Source: Streptomyces sp. RB17
GTDB lineage: Bacteria; Actinomycetota; Actinomycetes; Streptomycetales; Streptomycetaceae
Direction: 5' to 3'
Assembly: GCF_009604455.1 (NCBI RefSeq)
Contig: NZ_WEGL01000002.1
Span: forward strand, 1,364,923 to 1,428,922
Length of the DNA stretch: 64,000 bases
Of the stretch, positions 52,765 to 61,245 are shown piece after piece. Below the pieces are notes generated by a model. It did not search any database. It saw nothing but the letters and a program-made list of their open reading frames with translations, and was not told the DNA's origin. Numbering within the stretch: the first letter of the stretch is position 1; the number at the start of each line of letters is the position of its first letter. Both the position numbers and the translations under genes were made by a program.

Positions 52765-53718
52765 GTGGCAAGCATTCCTCCGCAGCGTCGCGAGTCCGCG
52801 CGGCTGCGTGCGATCCACAAGTCCTTCGCACGCCAGTACCAGGTCATCCACGGTCACCGCTGGGCCTTCCGCATGGCGGGCAAGGGTCCGGTCCTGCTGC
52901 TGATCCACGGCATCGGGGACTCCTCCGACACCTGGGCCGAACTGATCCCCGAGCTGGCCCGGCACCACACGGTCATCGCCCCGGACCTACTGGGCCACGG
53001 TTGCTCCGACAAGCCGCGCGGAGACTACTCGGTGCCCGCGTACGCCAACGGCATGCGGGACCTACTGGGAGTGCTGGACGTCGACCGGGCGACGCTGGTC
53101 GGACACTCCCTCGGCGGCGGTGTGGCCATGCAATTCGCGTACCAGTTCCCGGACCGGACCGAGCGGCTGGCACTGGTGAGCACGGGCGGGGTGGGACGCG
53201 GTGTCACTCCGGCGCTGCGCCTGGCCTCGCTTCCCGGGGCCCAGCTGGCTCTGGCCGCGTTGCGGCTTCCGACGGTACGGACGCAGACCGCCATCGCGAT
53301 CCGGCTGCTGCAGCTGTTCGGCACGGGGCTCGGCGTGGACGCGCCGGATCTCTTGCGTGTGGTGGATGCCCTGCCCGATACGGCCTCCCGTGAGGCGTTC
53401 ATTCGTACGCTGCGCGCTGTGGTCGACTGGCGCGGTCAAGTAGTGACCATGCTCGACCGCTGCCATCTCACCGCAGGTATGCCGACCCTGCTGGTGTGGG
53501 GCTCGCGCGACCAGGTCGTGCCCGCCCTGCACGCCGAGGTGGCCCATGCCGCCATGCCCGGCAGCCGTCTGGAGATCTTCGAGGGCTCGGGGCACTTCCC
53601 GTTCCACACAGATCCGCAACGCTTCCTTTCCGTTCTGGAGAACTTCATCGCGACGACGGAGCCGGCCAGCCGGCGCCCGGAGCAATGGCGAGAGCGGCTG
53701 CGTTCGCAGGGTTCGTGA
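52765..53718 (+). CDS. Alpha/beta hydrolase
   Basis: The 317-residue enzyme starts with GTG at 52765 after GAGAGGAG. It has oxyanion motif LLIHGIGDSSDTW, nucleophile GHSLGG (Ser 115), Asp 249 in LLVWGSRDQVVP and His 277 in GSGHFPFH, with a cap region between about 145 and 225. These features place it with esterase/epoxide-hydrolase-like enzymes; substrate unknown. No signal peptide. A truncated MerR gene overlaps its 3' end on the other strand, so the region downstream has been rearranged. Confidence 0.9.
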   Translation: MASIPPQRRESARLRAIHKSFARQYQVIHGHRWAFRMAGKGPVLLLIHGIGDSSDTWAELIPELARHHTVIAPDLLGHGCSDKPRGDYSVPAYANGMRDLLGVLDVDRATLVGHSLGGGVAMQFAYQFPDRTERLALVSTGGVGRGVTPALRLASLPGAQLALAALRLPTVRTQTAIAIRLLQLFGTGLGVDAPDLLRVVDALPDTASREAFIRTLRAVVDWRGQVVTMLDRCHLTAGMPTLLVWGSRDQVVPALHAEVAHAAMPGSRLEIFEGSGHFPFHTDPQRFLSVLENFIATTEPASRRPEQWRERLRSQGS

Positions 53719-53932
53719 CACGCCGGATCACGTCGAGGCCGAGGCCGAGCTCGCGCAGTGGCCGGACGAGGGCCGGACGAGCGACGGCGTCCGGGCCGTA
53801 GCGGCGGTATCCGGCGGGGGTGCGATCGGCCTGCGTCACGCTGCCGCGGTCGGAACAGAACCGGATCCTTTTGACCGTCAGCCCGGTGCGCCGAGCCAGT
53901 TCACCGATCGAGTAAAGGGTGCCGCCGTCCAT
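53645..53932 (-). pseudogene. MerR family regulator, truncated
   Basis: From ATG 53932 the frame reads LYSIGELARRTGLTVKRIRF, CSDRGSVTQADRTPAGYRRY, VARPALVRPLRELGLGLDVI and RRV, the MerR winged-helix domain, and then leaves homology at about 53720 and runs antisense into the hydrolase gene. The usual helical dimerisation and effector domains are missing. A Tyr normally found in RFYSDRG is Cys here. It might give a short DNA-binding protein of about 75 genuine residues, but loss of function is more likely. Confidence 0.7.
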
Positions 53933-53959
53933 GACCCCACCTTCATGTGTCCCTCCGCA

Positions 53960-53979
53960 GGAGAGTCCAGTCCTTCTCC
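53960..53979. promoter_or_regulatory. MerR-type dyad upstream of the truncated regulator
   Basis: GGAGAGTCCAGTCCTTCTCC has GGAGA/TCTCC arms separated by 10 bases and lies 28 bases upstream of the MerR start, between it and the divergent Nudix gene, as MerR operators usually do. Confidence 0.4.
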
Positions 53980-54012
53980 TCACCATGTGATCCGTGGATA
54001 GCATCGGGGTTC

Positions 54013-54519
54013 ATGACGCTGACGCTGCGGTGGACTTCCCGTGTTCTCCTGGTGGACGGCGACGATCGTCTGCTCCTGCTGTGCGGCCGTGATCCGCGCA
54101 GTCCAGGGGCACGATGGTGGTTCACCGTCGGTGGTGCTGTCGAGGACGGCGAGAACTATCCTCAGGCTGCCGTGCGTGAAGTCTGGGAGGAGACGGCGCT
54201 GTCTCTTCCCGCTGGGCGTTTGAGCCCCGTTGTCTGGACCCGGCAGGCGATCTTCAGCGTCGACGGCCGTGTCTTCGACCAGTACGAGGAATACCGCCTT
54301 GCCCGCGTCACGGCCGATGAGGTCCGCGGTATGAACGTCCGGACGGAGGAGGCTCGTTACGGGCATCGTTGGTGGTCGGCAGCGGAACTCGCTGCCACTG
54401 CGGAGACCGTCCGGCCGAAGAGGATGGCTTCTCTCCTGCCCGATGCCCTGTCGGCCGTGGGCCTTGATCGAGCCCCTGTGCATTTGGGCAATGTCAACGA
54501 AGACACCGATCCGGAGTAG
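54013..54519 (+). CDS. Nudix hydrolase
   Basis: The 168-residue protein has the Nudix box at residues 41-63 (GAVEDGENYPQAAVREVWEE followed by TAL), matching G-x5-E-x7-R-E-U-x-E-E-x-G/A-U. The acidic residues coordinate magnesium for cleavage of nucleoside diphosphate-linked substrates. N-terminal SRVLLVDGDDRLLLLCG and C-terminal RWWSAAELAA fit the common MutT-like fold. ATG at 54013 starts the homology; the frame extends to 53947 but overlaps the MerR promoter. Substrate unknown. Confidence 0.9.
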   Translation: MTLTLRWTSRVLLVDGDDRLLLLCGRDPRSPGARWWFTVGGAVEDGENYPQAAVREVWEETALSLPAGRLSPVVWTRQAIFSVDGRVFDQYEEYRLARVTADEVRGMNVRTEEARYGHRWWSAAELAATAETVRPKRMASLLPDALSAVGLDRAPVHLGNVNEDTDPE

Positions 54520-54605
54520 CGCATCGGTACGGCTTGAGCGGCCGAGCCATGTTTTTGTCGCGATACAACGCCTATGGCGGGCTGGGTAGTTGGTTGACTG
54601 GACGC

Positions 54606-55382
54606 ATGACACCAGCTGCGTTCGAGACGGCCAAGCCCGATCCCGTCAGCTATCTCGACCGGCTCGCTGCAAGCGATCTCGGCCGCTCCTACAAGCGGCG
54701 GATGCTCGACGAACTCGACTTGCGTGCCGGACACAGGGTGCTCGACCTCGGCTGCGGCCCCGGTACGGACCTTCAGGCGCTCGCCCGGGCAGTCACCTCG
54801 ACCGGCGCTGTCATCGGCTTCGACCACGACCAGAACATGGTCGACGCCGCGCGGACACGCACCGCCGGCCAGGCCATGGTGGACGTCCGGCACGCAGACA
54901 TCCACGACCTGCCGGTGCCCGACCACACTGCCGACCGTGCCCGAACCGACCGGGTCCTGCAGCACGTCGCAGATCCCCTGACAGCGCTCGGTGAGATCCG
55001 CCGGGTCCTGCGGCCGGGCGGGCGGCTCGTCATGGGCGAGCCCGACTGGGAAACCCTGGCCGTCGACCATCCGGACAGCAACCTGACGCGTGTCTACACC
55101 CGCCATATTGCCGAACGGGTGGTCCGCAACGCGGGGATCGGCAGGCAGTTGGCGCGGCTGGCGGCCGAGAGCGGTTTCACGGTGCCCACGGTCATCCCTG
55201 TCACACCGCTCTTCCGGGATGTCCAGGTCGCGGACAGGATCCTCGGCCTGGAACGCACCACTCGGCGCGCCGTCGAAGCCGGCTACTTCAGCGACCGGGC
55301 GGCGGAAGCCTGGCTGAGCCATCTCACGCGTGGCCCCTTCTTCGCGGCGGTGACGTTCTACATCGTCGTGGCCGAGGTGTAG
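54606..55382 (+). CDS. SAM-dependent methyltransferase (class I)
   Basis: The 258-residue protein has motif I at 45-53 (VLDLGCGPG), motif II region GAVIGFDHDQNMVDAAR, ADIHDLPVPDHTADRARTDR as post-I block and LRPGGRLVMGEPDWETLA as motif III, typical of methyltransferases acting on small molecules. ATG at 54606 (MTPAAFETAKPDPVSYLDRL) is favoured; ATG 54549 or TTG 54534 in the same frame are possible. It follows the Nudix gene by 86 bases in the same direction, but no shared pathway is evident. Confidence 0.87.
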   Translation: MTPAAFETAKPDPVSYLDRLAASDLGRSYKRRMLDELDLRAGHRVLDLGCGPGTDLQALARAVTSTGAVIGFDHDQNMVDAARTRTAGQAMVDVRHADIHDLPVPDHTADRARTDRVLQHVADPLTALGEIRRVLRPGGRLVMGEPDWETLAVDHPDSNLTRVYTRHIAERVVRNAGIGRQLARLAAESGFTVPTVIPVTPLFRDVQVADRILGLERTTRRAVEAGYFSDRAAEAWLSHLTRGPFFAAVTFYIVVAEV

Positions 55383-55492
55383 TTGCGCGTCGCATTGGCC
55401 GTCGTCGGCGCGGCGGTCTCCACCGTCTCGCCGACCGCGCAGGGAGCTGCGAAACTCGTCGCGGAGTTCGGGCATCGCGGGCGGAGCGGGTG

Positions 55493-56290
55493 TCATGCCG
55501 CGGGGTCCCGTCGGTGGAGCACGAGGACGGCGGCGCAGGTGGCCACGACGATCGCGGTGATCTGGACCACGATGCCGGTGCCGAGGTGGGCGGTCCCAGA
55601 GGGGTCGAACAGGTGGGTCCAGTCCCGCCAGTAGTGCATGGGCAGGACGATCTGCACGGCGTGCAGGGTGTGCGTGCCGTTGAGGATGCCGGCAGCGATC
55701 ACCAAGGCCACGGCGGTGCCGAGGGCTTCGAGGCCGCGGGGCAGCAGGAGTCCCAGGACGAACGCGATCGTCGCGATGCTCAGCATGCACAGCAGGCAGT
55801 AGCCGGTCGCCGACAGGACCCGGGTGGCTGTCTCCCCGCCGGTGAGATTCGGAGCACCAACGATGTGGAACGGATGCCAGCCGTAGATGGCAACACCGGC
55901 AAGCAGGCCGGCCGCCAGCACACACAAGGTGGCGGTCGCAGTCCAGACGGCCAGAGCTCTGAGCTTGGCCGCCAGCAGGCGTGCTCGGCTCACGGGCGCA
56001 ACGTACAGGTAGCGCAGGGTTCCCCACTCCCGGTCGGACGAGGCGATCGCGGCGGCCGGCAGAGCCACCATGATTGGGAGGAGCAGCGGTTCGATGAACG
56101 CCATGCTCGCCATGGAGTGGTTGAGCGCGGAGTAGGGGGAGGCGCCGAACAGGCCGGTCTGACGGCCGTTGCGATGCCCCGCCTGGGATGCGTACGAAAA
56201 GCCGGACAGCACGGGGACGGTGGCCAGACAGGCGAGCACGACGAGGGTGCGGATCCGCAGTAGTTGGGTGGTCAGTTCAACGCGCAGCAT
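55493..56290 (-). CDS. ABC-2 type transporter permease
   Basis: The 265-residue protein has about six transmembrane helices: near 17-30, 68-83, 112-135, 160-183, 190-210 and 235-258. The loop ASSDREWGTLRYLYVAPVSR is the gate/coupling motif of ABC-2 permeases of the NosY/bacteriocin-export type. It overlaps the 3' end of the ATPase gene by 14 bases, so the two make one exporter. A third, multipass gene precedes the ATPase in the same operon, and the divergent PadR regulator probably represses all three. The exported compound is unknown. Confidence 0.88.
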   Translation of the reverse strand: MLRVELTTQLLRIRTLVVLACLATVPVLSGFSYASQAGHRNGRQTGLFGASPYSALNHSMASMAFIEPLLLPIMVALPAAAIASSDREWGTLRYLYVAPVSRARLLAAKLRALAVWTATATLCVLAAGLLAGVAIYGWHPFHIVGAPNLTGGETATRVLSATGYCLLCMLSIATIAFVLGLLLPRGLEALGTAVALVIAAGILNGTHTLHAVQIVLPMHYWRDWTHLFDPSGTAHLGTGIVVQITAIVVATCAAVLVLHRRDPAA

Positions 56291-57224
56291 GCTCGCCGGC
56301 CCCTTCGGTCATGGTGAGGAACGCTTCTTCCAGGGACTTGCTCTCCTGCTGCACGGACGTGACGCCGATGCCCTCCGTGACCAGCGCGCGGACCAGGTCG
56401 CGGGAGAGCACACCGGGGGCGGTGACGACGATCTCGTCCCGCTGCGTCGTGGCCGTCGCGACGCCGGGCAGTGCGCGCAGTACGGCGGCCCCCTTCTCGG
56501 TGTCGTCCACCTGGAGGCGGTAGGTGCCGGCGGCGCCGAGCAACTCGTCCATCGGTCCTGCGGCGATCAGCCGGCCGTGGTTCATCACGACGACGTGGGT
56601 CGCCAGCTGCTGCACCTCGGCGAGCTGGTGGCTGGAGACGAGCACGGTGGCCCCTCGCCGGGCCAACTCCCCCAGGTACTCGCGCAGAGCCCGGACCTCG
56701 CCGGGGTCCAGTCCGTTGGCCGGCTCGTCCAGGATCAGCACGTCCGGCTTCCGCATCAGGGCCTGGGCCAGCATCAGCCGCTGCTTCATCCCCATCGAAT
56801 AGCCCTTGACCTTGCGGTCGAGCGCCTCGCCCAGCCCGGCGAGGTCCAGCGCGTCGTCCAAAGCGGGGGGCGGCCATGCCTGTCGCGTCGCCGACCACAG
56901 GAGCCGCAGGTTGGCCCGGCCGGTGAGGTGCGGCACGAACGCCGGGCCGTCGATGAGAACGCCGACACCGCGCAGCACCTCCGCGCCCAGCCCGACCGGT
57001 TCACCCAGGATGCTCGCGCTGCCAGTGTCCGGGGACGACAGGCCGACCAGCATCCGCATCGTGGAGGTCTTGCCCGCCCCGTTCGGGCCGAGCAGTGCGC
57101 AGATCTGGCCGGCGTCAACGGCGAAGCCGAGCCCGCTGACGGCTTGCCTGCGTCCGTACTGTTTGGACAGCTCGCGGGCGCAGATCGTCGGTGTTGCCTG
57201 TTCCTGCGCTGTGGACGGTCCCAT
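56277..57224 (-). CDS. ABC transporter ATP-binding protein
   Basis: The 315-residue ATPase has Walker A GPNGAGKTS (46-54), signature YSMGMKQRLMLAQAL, Walker B VLILDEPANGLD and switch-region VSSHQLAEVQQ, typical of the drug/antibiotic export (CcmA/BcrA) group. A C-terminal domain of about 80 residues follows (YRLQVDDTEKGAAVLRALPG to LEEAFLTMTEG). ATG at 57224 is preceded by GAAAGG. It starts 11 bases after the stop of the membrane-protein gene and overlaps the permease. Confidence 0.92.
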   Translation of the reverse strand: MGPSTAQEQATPTICARELSKQYGRRQAVSGLGFAVDAGQICALLGPNGAGKTSTMRMLVGLSSPDTGSASILGEPVGLGAEVLRGVGVLIDGPAFVPHLTGRANLRLLWSATRQAWPPPALDDALDLAGLGEALDRKVKGYSMGMKQRLMLAQALMRKPDVLILDEPANGLDPGEVRALREYLGELARRGATVLVSSHQLAEVQQLATHVVVMNHGRLIAAGPMDELLGAAGTYRLQVDDTEKGAAVLRALPGVATATTQRDEIVVTAPGVLSRDLVRALVTEGIGVTSVQQESKSLEEAFLTMTEGAGEHAAR

Positions 57225-57235
57225 CGTCACGCCTT

Positions 57236-58258
57236 TCAGCGGTGCGTACCCGGTCGTCGAAGGTGGGTGGCGGCCGCGCCGAAGCGGCGGCGCAAGCGGG
57301 CGGCCTCGTACGGCGAGCACGCGAGCAGGAGAGCAGCCGTGACCAGGGACGTGACCAGACCGGCGCCGAGCGTGAGGGCGGCCAAGGCCGGTACGGACAG
57401 CGAGCCCGTCCCGAACACGGGCCACAGCGCGTCACGGAACGCCGTCGCGACACTGACCGCGACGCACCCGGCGACTGCCGATGCCTCGGCGATACGGCGG
57501 GGCCGGGTGCGCGGCGGCCGGGCGATGAAGCCCGCGACCGCGTTGCTGATCACGCAGAACGCGAGGTCGGAGGTCGCCACGACGACCAGAAACCAGGCGA
57601 TCAGCAGCGGATCCGTCCAGCGTTCGCCGATGGCCTGCGCACCGGTGAGGGCCGCCGCGGCCAGCGTGCTCAGCGTGACGAACACCGTCATCGCGCGCTG
57701 GCGTACCCAGACCGCCGCGTCAGGACCGGCCCAGCGCCGCAGCACGGGAATCCGTCGGCAGAGGAAGACGGCGTCGCCGAGCCAGTCGCTCCGCGGGCCG
57801 TGGGCCAAACGGCGTCGGCGGCGACATCGCCCGAGCGACACCGCTGCGACCACGGTGAGTACGGAGTTGACGACCAGCCCGCCGATCAGCACCGATGCCC
57901 ATGTCCCGGAGGGTGAGGCAGGCGCCCCGGCGATGACCGCGGCCCACTCGGACCCCACCGTGAGCCCGACCAGCGTGACCATCGCCCCCGCCGCACGCAC
58001 CGTCTGCTGAACCCGGTCCGCGCCCCCTGGCACCCGCCACACGAGCAGCCGTAACGCGATCACCAGGGCGAGCATCGGCACCGCGAACTGAGCCAGGGAC
58101 ACCACCACGTCGTACGGGTCGTCCTGCCACGGGCTGGCCGCCCTGACCGTCTTGTCCTGGGTCTCCAGCACCGTCAGCGCCTCGAACACACCGGCCCCGC
58201 CGAGGCTCGTCCAGACCACTGCCGGGTAGGCCCGGCCGTTCTCCTTCACGTGTTCCAT
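57236..58258 (-). CDS. Multipass membrane protein of the PadR-controlled cluster
   Basis: The 340-residue protein has about eight predicted helices (for example SLAQFAVPMLALVIALRLLV, AAGAMVTLVGLTVGSEWAAV, LIGGLVVNSVLTVVAAVSLG, LLIAWFLVVVATSDLAFCVI and TLGAGLVTSLVTAALLLACS) and no enzymatic motif. I do not recognise a family. ATG at 58258 is the start of the operon with the ABC ATPase (11-base gap) and permease. The PadR operator overlaps its promoter. It may be an accessory membrane part of the exporter. Confidence 0.8.
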   Translation of the reverse strand: MEHVKENGRAYPAVVWTSLGGAGVFEALTVLETQDKTVRAASPWQDDPYDVVVSLAQFAVPMLALVIALRLLVWRVPGGADRVQQTVRAAGAMVTLVGLTVGSEWAAVIAGAPASPSGTWASVLIGGLVVNSVLTVVAAVSLGRCRRRRRLAHGPRSDWLGDAVFLCRRIPVLRRWAGPDAAVWVRQRAMTVFVTLSTLAAAALTGAQAIGERWTDPLLIAWFLVVVATSDLAFCVISNAVAGFIARPPRTRPRRIAEASAVAGCVAVSVATAFRDALWPVFGTGSLSVPALAALTLGAGLVTSLVTAALLLACSPYEAARLRRRFGAAATHLRRPGTHR

Positions 58259-58267
58259 GGCCCGCCA

Positions 58268-58286
58268 TAGTACGCGCCTCGTACTA
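58268..58286. promoter_or_regulatory. PadR operator
   Basis: TAGTACGCGCCTCGTACTA is a perfect inverted repeat with 7-base arms and a 5-base centre. A degenerate second copy (TAGTA...CGTACCA, 58296-58315) follows. Both lie between the divergent membrane-protein and PadR genes. Confidence 0.65.
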
Positions 58287-58339
58287 CGTGACAAGTAGTA
58301 TCGCGGCTCGTACCATGTGGGCCGGAGGCAAGGAGGCCC

Positions 58340-58651
58340 ATGCACAGCAACGACGCCCAGATGCTCGTGCTCACCGTCCTCGCGGACGGCCCGCTGCACG
58401 GATACGCCATCAACACCGCGATCGAAGAACTCACCGGCCGCAAACTCGGCCCCGGCAGCCTCTACGGAGCACTGTCCAGGCTGGAGGCGCGCGAGCTGAT
58501 CCAGCCTGCGGACCAGGCGGCAGAAGCCCAGGAACGCCAGCGCACCATGCGGATCACCGACGCGGGCCGTGACCAACTGCGCGCCGAACTCCAGCAGATG
58601 GCCCGTATCTCCGCCGCCGGCCTGCGCGCACTCGGGATCACCCCGGCATGA
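58340..58651 (+). CDS. PadR family regulator
   Basis: The 103-residue protein is a minimal PadR winged helix: MLVLTVLADGPLHGYAINTA, IEELTGRKLGPGSLYGALSR, LEARELIQPADQAAEAQERQ and RTMRITDAGRDQLRAEL. ATG at 58340 follows AAGGAGG. It lacks a large C-terminal domain, as in the PadR-s2 class regulating multidrug ABC exporters such as LmrCD. It is coupled by ATGA to the next membrane-protein gene and is divergent from the ABC cluster, with the palindrome in between. Confidence 0.93.
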   Translation: MHSNDAQMLVLTVLADGPLHGYAINTAIEELTGRKLGPGSLYGALSRLEARELIQPADQAAEAQERQRTMRITDAGRDQLRAELQQMARISAAGLRALGITPA

Positions 58652-59412
58652 ACGCGGCCACGCTCCTGGCCCGGCTCTACCCGCCGGCCGTGTGCGAGCG
58701 ATGGGGCGAGGACATCCGTCACGAGGTGTCCGCAGCGGGAGTCCGCTCCTGGCCCGACACCCTCGCGGGGGCGGTGCGGCTGTGGCTGCACCCCGGCGAC
58801 TGGCCCGAGACGTCCACCGGCCAGACCCGCCGCGTCCTGACCGTCGCCCTGTTCGCGCTCGCGGCGGTCACCGGACTGCTGCTGCGCTCGGCCGAACCCT
58901 CCACCACCCTGACGGCCGACACCCACCACCCCGCCACCAGCCTGTGGATCGCCCCGCTCCTGCTCGGCATCGTCCTCGCAGCGCCGCTTCCCCGGCCGAG
59001 CGGCGCAGCACTCCGCACCCTGACGGCCTCGGCGGTCCGAACCCTGACCGCCCCGGCCGCCGCAGTCGGGGCCCTGTGCCTGACGGCCTGGAGCGGCATC
59101 GCCGAACACCTCACGGGCTTCGCCGACGCCGCCGTGGTCCTCTTCTACTGGCTCACGCTCGGATTCGCCGCACTCCGCCTGTGTATCTTCGTCACCCACC
59201 TCACCCGGACCGCCGCCCTTGCGACCACGCGCCGACTGTCCACGGCCCTTCTGCACATCGGGACGGGACTGGCCCTTGCAGCAAGCCAGAGCCTCCTCGC
59301 CATCGTCCGGACCGCTCCTCGCCCGGGCTCCCTCGTCGAAACGTTGACCCTGGGCCTCCTGGCCGTCACGGCCATCAGCGCCGGCCACGATCTACGGCAG
59401 AAGAGGGTGTAG
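58648..59412 (+). CDS. Membrane protein coupled to PadR
   Basis: The 254-residue protein begins MNAATLLARLYPPAVCERWG, a start often seen in proteins encoded directly after PadR regulators of ABC exporters. It has a cytoplasmic N-terminal segment of about 60 residues and six helices (RVLTVALFALAAVTGLLL, SLWIAPLLLGIVLAAPL, LFYWLTLGFAALRLCIFV and others). Translation is coupled to PadR by a four-base overlap. Function unknown; it may be an anchor or an anti-regulator for the PadR protein, but that is speculation. Confidence 0.82.
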   Translation: MNAATLLARLYPPAVCERWGEDIRHEVSAAGVRSWPDTLAGAVRLWLHPGDWPETSTGQTRRVLTVALFALAAVTGLLLRSAEPSTTLTADTHHPATSLWIAPLLLGIVLAAPLPRPSGAALRTLTASAVRTLTAPAAAVGALCLTAWSGIAEHLTGFADAAVVLFYWLTLGFAALRLCIFVTHLTRTAALATTRRLSTALLHIGTGLALAASQSLLAIVRTAPRPGSLVETLTLGLLAVTAISAGHDLRQKRV

Positions 59413-59427
59413 GCCCCAGCCATTGGA

Positions 59428-60138
59428 GTGCGACCAGCGCTCCGCGAACGCCGAGTGCTGGCACCGCTGAACCGTTCCCGGCACCTGACCCAGGAGTTGC
59501 CGCACAAGGGCGGCCGCCCGGCTGTCACGGCAGCGAAGGCTGCCGCCGTGCGCGCCGCGTACCTGGGCGGCCAGTCCATCGCCGCCCTGGCCCGCGACCA
59601 CCACGTCAGCCGCGGCGCCATCCGTACCGCCGTCGCCGACCTCATGCCCGAGCACACCGCCGCCGACCCGGACACCCCGGCCCCGGAAGTGCCGGTCGTC
59701 CTCGACATGCCGGGCAGGGTCGCCGACTTCCTCCGCACGACCGAACTGGAGCCCGCCGAGCGCGCCGCGCTCGACCAGGGCGTGACCGTGCGACGCGGCC
59801 AGGGCTACACCCTGCGGGTCAGCACCACGCCCGAGGTCCACGCCGGCACAGCGCAAGGCCCGCCGCGGGTACGCGAACCGGGTCACCGCTCTCGGAGCCC
59901 CGGCCTGACCATGATCACCGGCTTGGCGTTAACCGTTGTACCGATGTTCCCCGAGGCCGTTTACCGGCTGGTGCCCGCCGGGGTCAAGCCCAGGTCCCGG
60001 CGGCGTCCACCGGGTCGGGTCGGCCCGCTGGTGACGCGTCCGCGTCCGCGCTTGTCGGCCGTTGCCGGTGGGCCTGGACCACCTCGGCTCGCCGCTCGGG
60101 GTTCTGCGCGAGGTCGGCCGCAGTGCCGGCCAGGGTGA
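59428..60138 (+). pseudogene. HTH remnant of a resolvase/transposase-like protein
   Basis: The readable core is GRPAVTAAKAAAVRAAYLGG, QSIAALARDHHVSRGAIRTA, VADLMPEHTAADPD, a Hin-type helix-turn-helix as found at the C-terminus of serine recombinases and some mobile-element proteins, followed by VLDMPGRVADFLRTTELEPA. The catalytic part is missing, no ribosome binding site precedes it, and the last 150 bases run antisense through the amidohydrolase gene without homology. I treat it as a leftover of a mobile element. A small intact DNA-binding gene is the alternative. Confidence 0.5.
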
Positions 60139-61237
60139 GGGCCGCGTCGAGGACGGCGCGGTCGGCGGCGGGGCCCGTCGTGGCGGCGGCGAAGCCTGAT
60201 GTGTGGGGCAGGGCGGTGCTGCCGAGGCCGATGGTGGGGTGGATCGACGGCATCACATGGCTGATGTTGCCCATGTCGGTGGAGGCGCCGACGGATGCTG
60301 GGCGCCGGGGGGTGCGGCCGAGGAGGCGGGCGTGGTGGGCGTAGCGCTCGCTCAGCCAGGTGTCCTGGCGCAGGTCGGCGTAGGCGGGTGTGGGCTCGGT
60401 CAGGGTCAGCTCGCAGCCGGTGGCCAGGGCTCCGGCCGCGAAGCAGGCACGGACCCGCGGCCACAGCTCCTCCAGTTCGGCGTGGGTGCCGGAGCGGAAC
60501 TGCCAGCTCATCCGGGCTCGTTCGGGGACGATGTTCGAGCGTGCGCCGCCCTCGGTGACGATGCCGTGGAGCCGGGTGCCGTCCGGCAGGTGCTGACGGA
60601 GCAGCCCGATCGCGGTCTGCGCGACCACGCAGGCGTCGGCCGCGTTGACGCCCTCGTGCGGGGCGACGGCGGCGTGCGCGGCGCGGCCGGTGTAGGTGAC
60701 CCCGACGTGCCGGGAGGCGAGTGAGGTGGTGCCCACCTCGTCGTCTGTGCCGGGGTGGGTCATGAGGGCGCACGAGACGTCGTCGAAGGCTCCGGCCCGC
60801 AGCATGTGTATCTTGCCGCCGCCGCTTTCCTCGGCAGGTGTGCCGAGGGCCTTGACGCGTAGCCCGAGGTCGTCGGCGACGGCGGCGAGGGCAAGGGCGG
60901 CGCCCGCGCCGGCGGCGGCGATGATGTTGTGGCCGCAGGCGTGGCCGAGGCCGGGCAGCGCGTCGTACTCCAGACAGAAGCCGATGGTGAGGTCGGCGTC
61001 GTCTGGTCCGGCGGTCGCAGTGAACGCGGTCGGCAGGCCGGCGGTGCCGCGTTCGACGCGGAAGTCGGCGTTCTGGAACAGCTCGGCCAGGACGGCGGCC
61101 GAGCGGTGCTCTTCGAAGGCCGTTTCGGGATGGGCGTGCAGGTCCCGGGCCAGGGAGGTCAACTGTTCGGCCCGGGCCGCGACCTGGGCCCGCAGTGCGG
61201 TGTGGAGGGAGGTGTCGGGCAAGGTGGGCTCTCCCAT
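59984..61237 (-). CDS. M20 family amidohydrolase/peptidase
   Basis: The 417-residue protein matches the M20D amidohydrolases (aminobenzoyl-glutamate hydrolase/hippurate hydrolase-like): ARDLHAHPETAFEEHRSAAV, FCLEYDALPGLGHACGHNII with metal ligand Cys 101/His 103, TPAEESGGGK with Glu 136-137, then HPGTDD, and the dimerisation domain GRAAHAAVAPHEGVNAADA. The C-terminus has SVGASTDMGNISHVMPSIHP with the last metal-binding His. It should cleave N-acyl or amide bonds of amino-acid conjugates. ATG at 61237 starts the homology. An unusual 20-bp tandem repeat array lies in its 5' region, and an MFS gene precedes it in the same direction. Confidence 0.92.
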   Translation of the reverse strand: MGEPTLPDTSLHTALRAQVAARAEQLTSLARDLHAHPETAFEEHRSAAVLAELFQNADFRVERGTAGLPTAFTATAGPDDADLTIGFCLEYDALPGLGHACGHNIIAAAGAGAALALAAVADDLGLRVKALGTPAEESGGGKIHMLRAGAFDDVSCALMTHPGTDDEVGTTSLASRHVGVTYTGRAAHAAVAPHEGVNAADACVVAQTAIGLLRQHLPDGTRLHGIVTEGGARSNIVPERARMSWQFRSGTHAELEELWPRVRACFAAGALATGCELTLTEPTPAYADLRQDTWLSERYAHHARLLGRTPRRPASVGASTDMGNISHVMPSIHPTIGLGSTALPHTSGFAAATTGPAADRAVLDAALTLAGTAADLAQNPERRAEVVQAHRQRPTSADADASPAGRPDPVDAAGTWA

Positions 61238-61245
61238 CAGGGGAA

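Noticed and set aside
52484..52903. Plus-strand frame before the alpha/beta hydrolase as a gene
   Set aside because: It overlaps the well-supported hydrolase start, lacks a ribosome binding site and matches no family.
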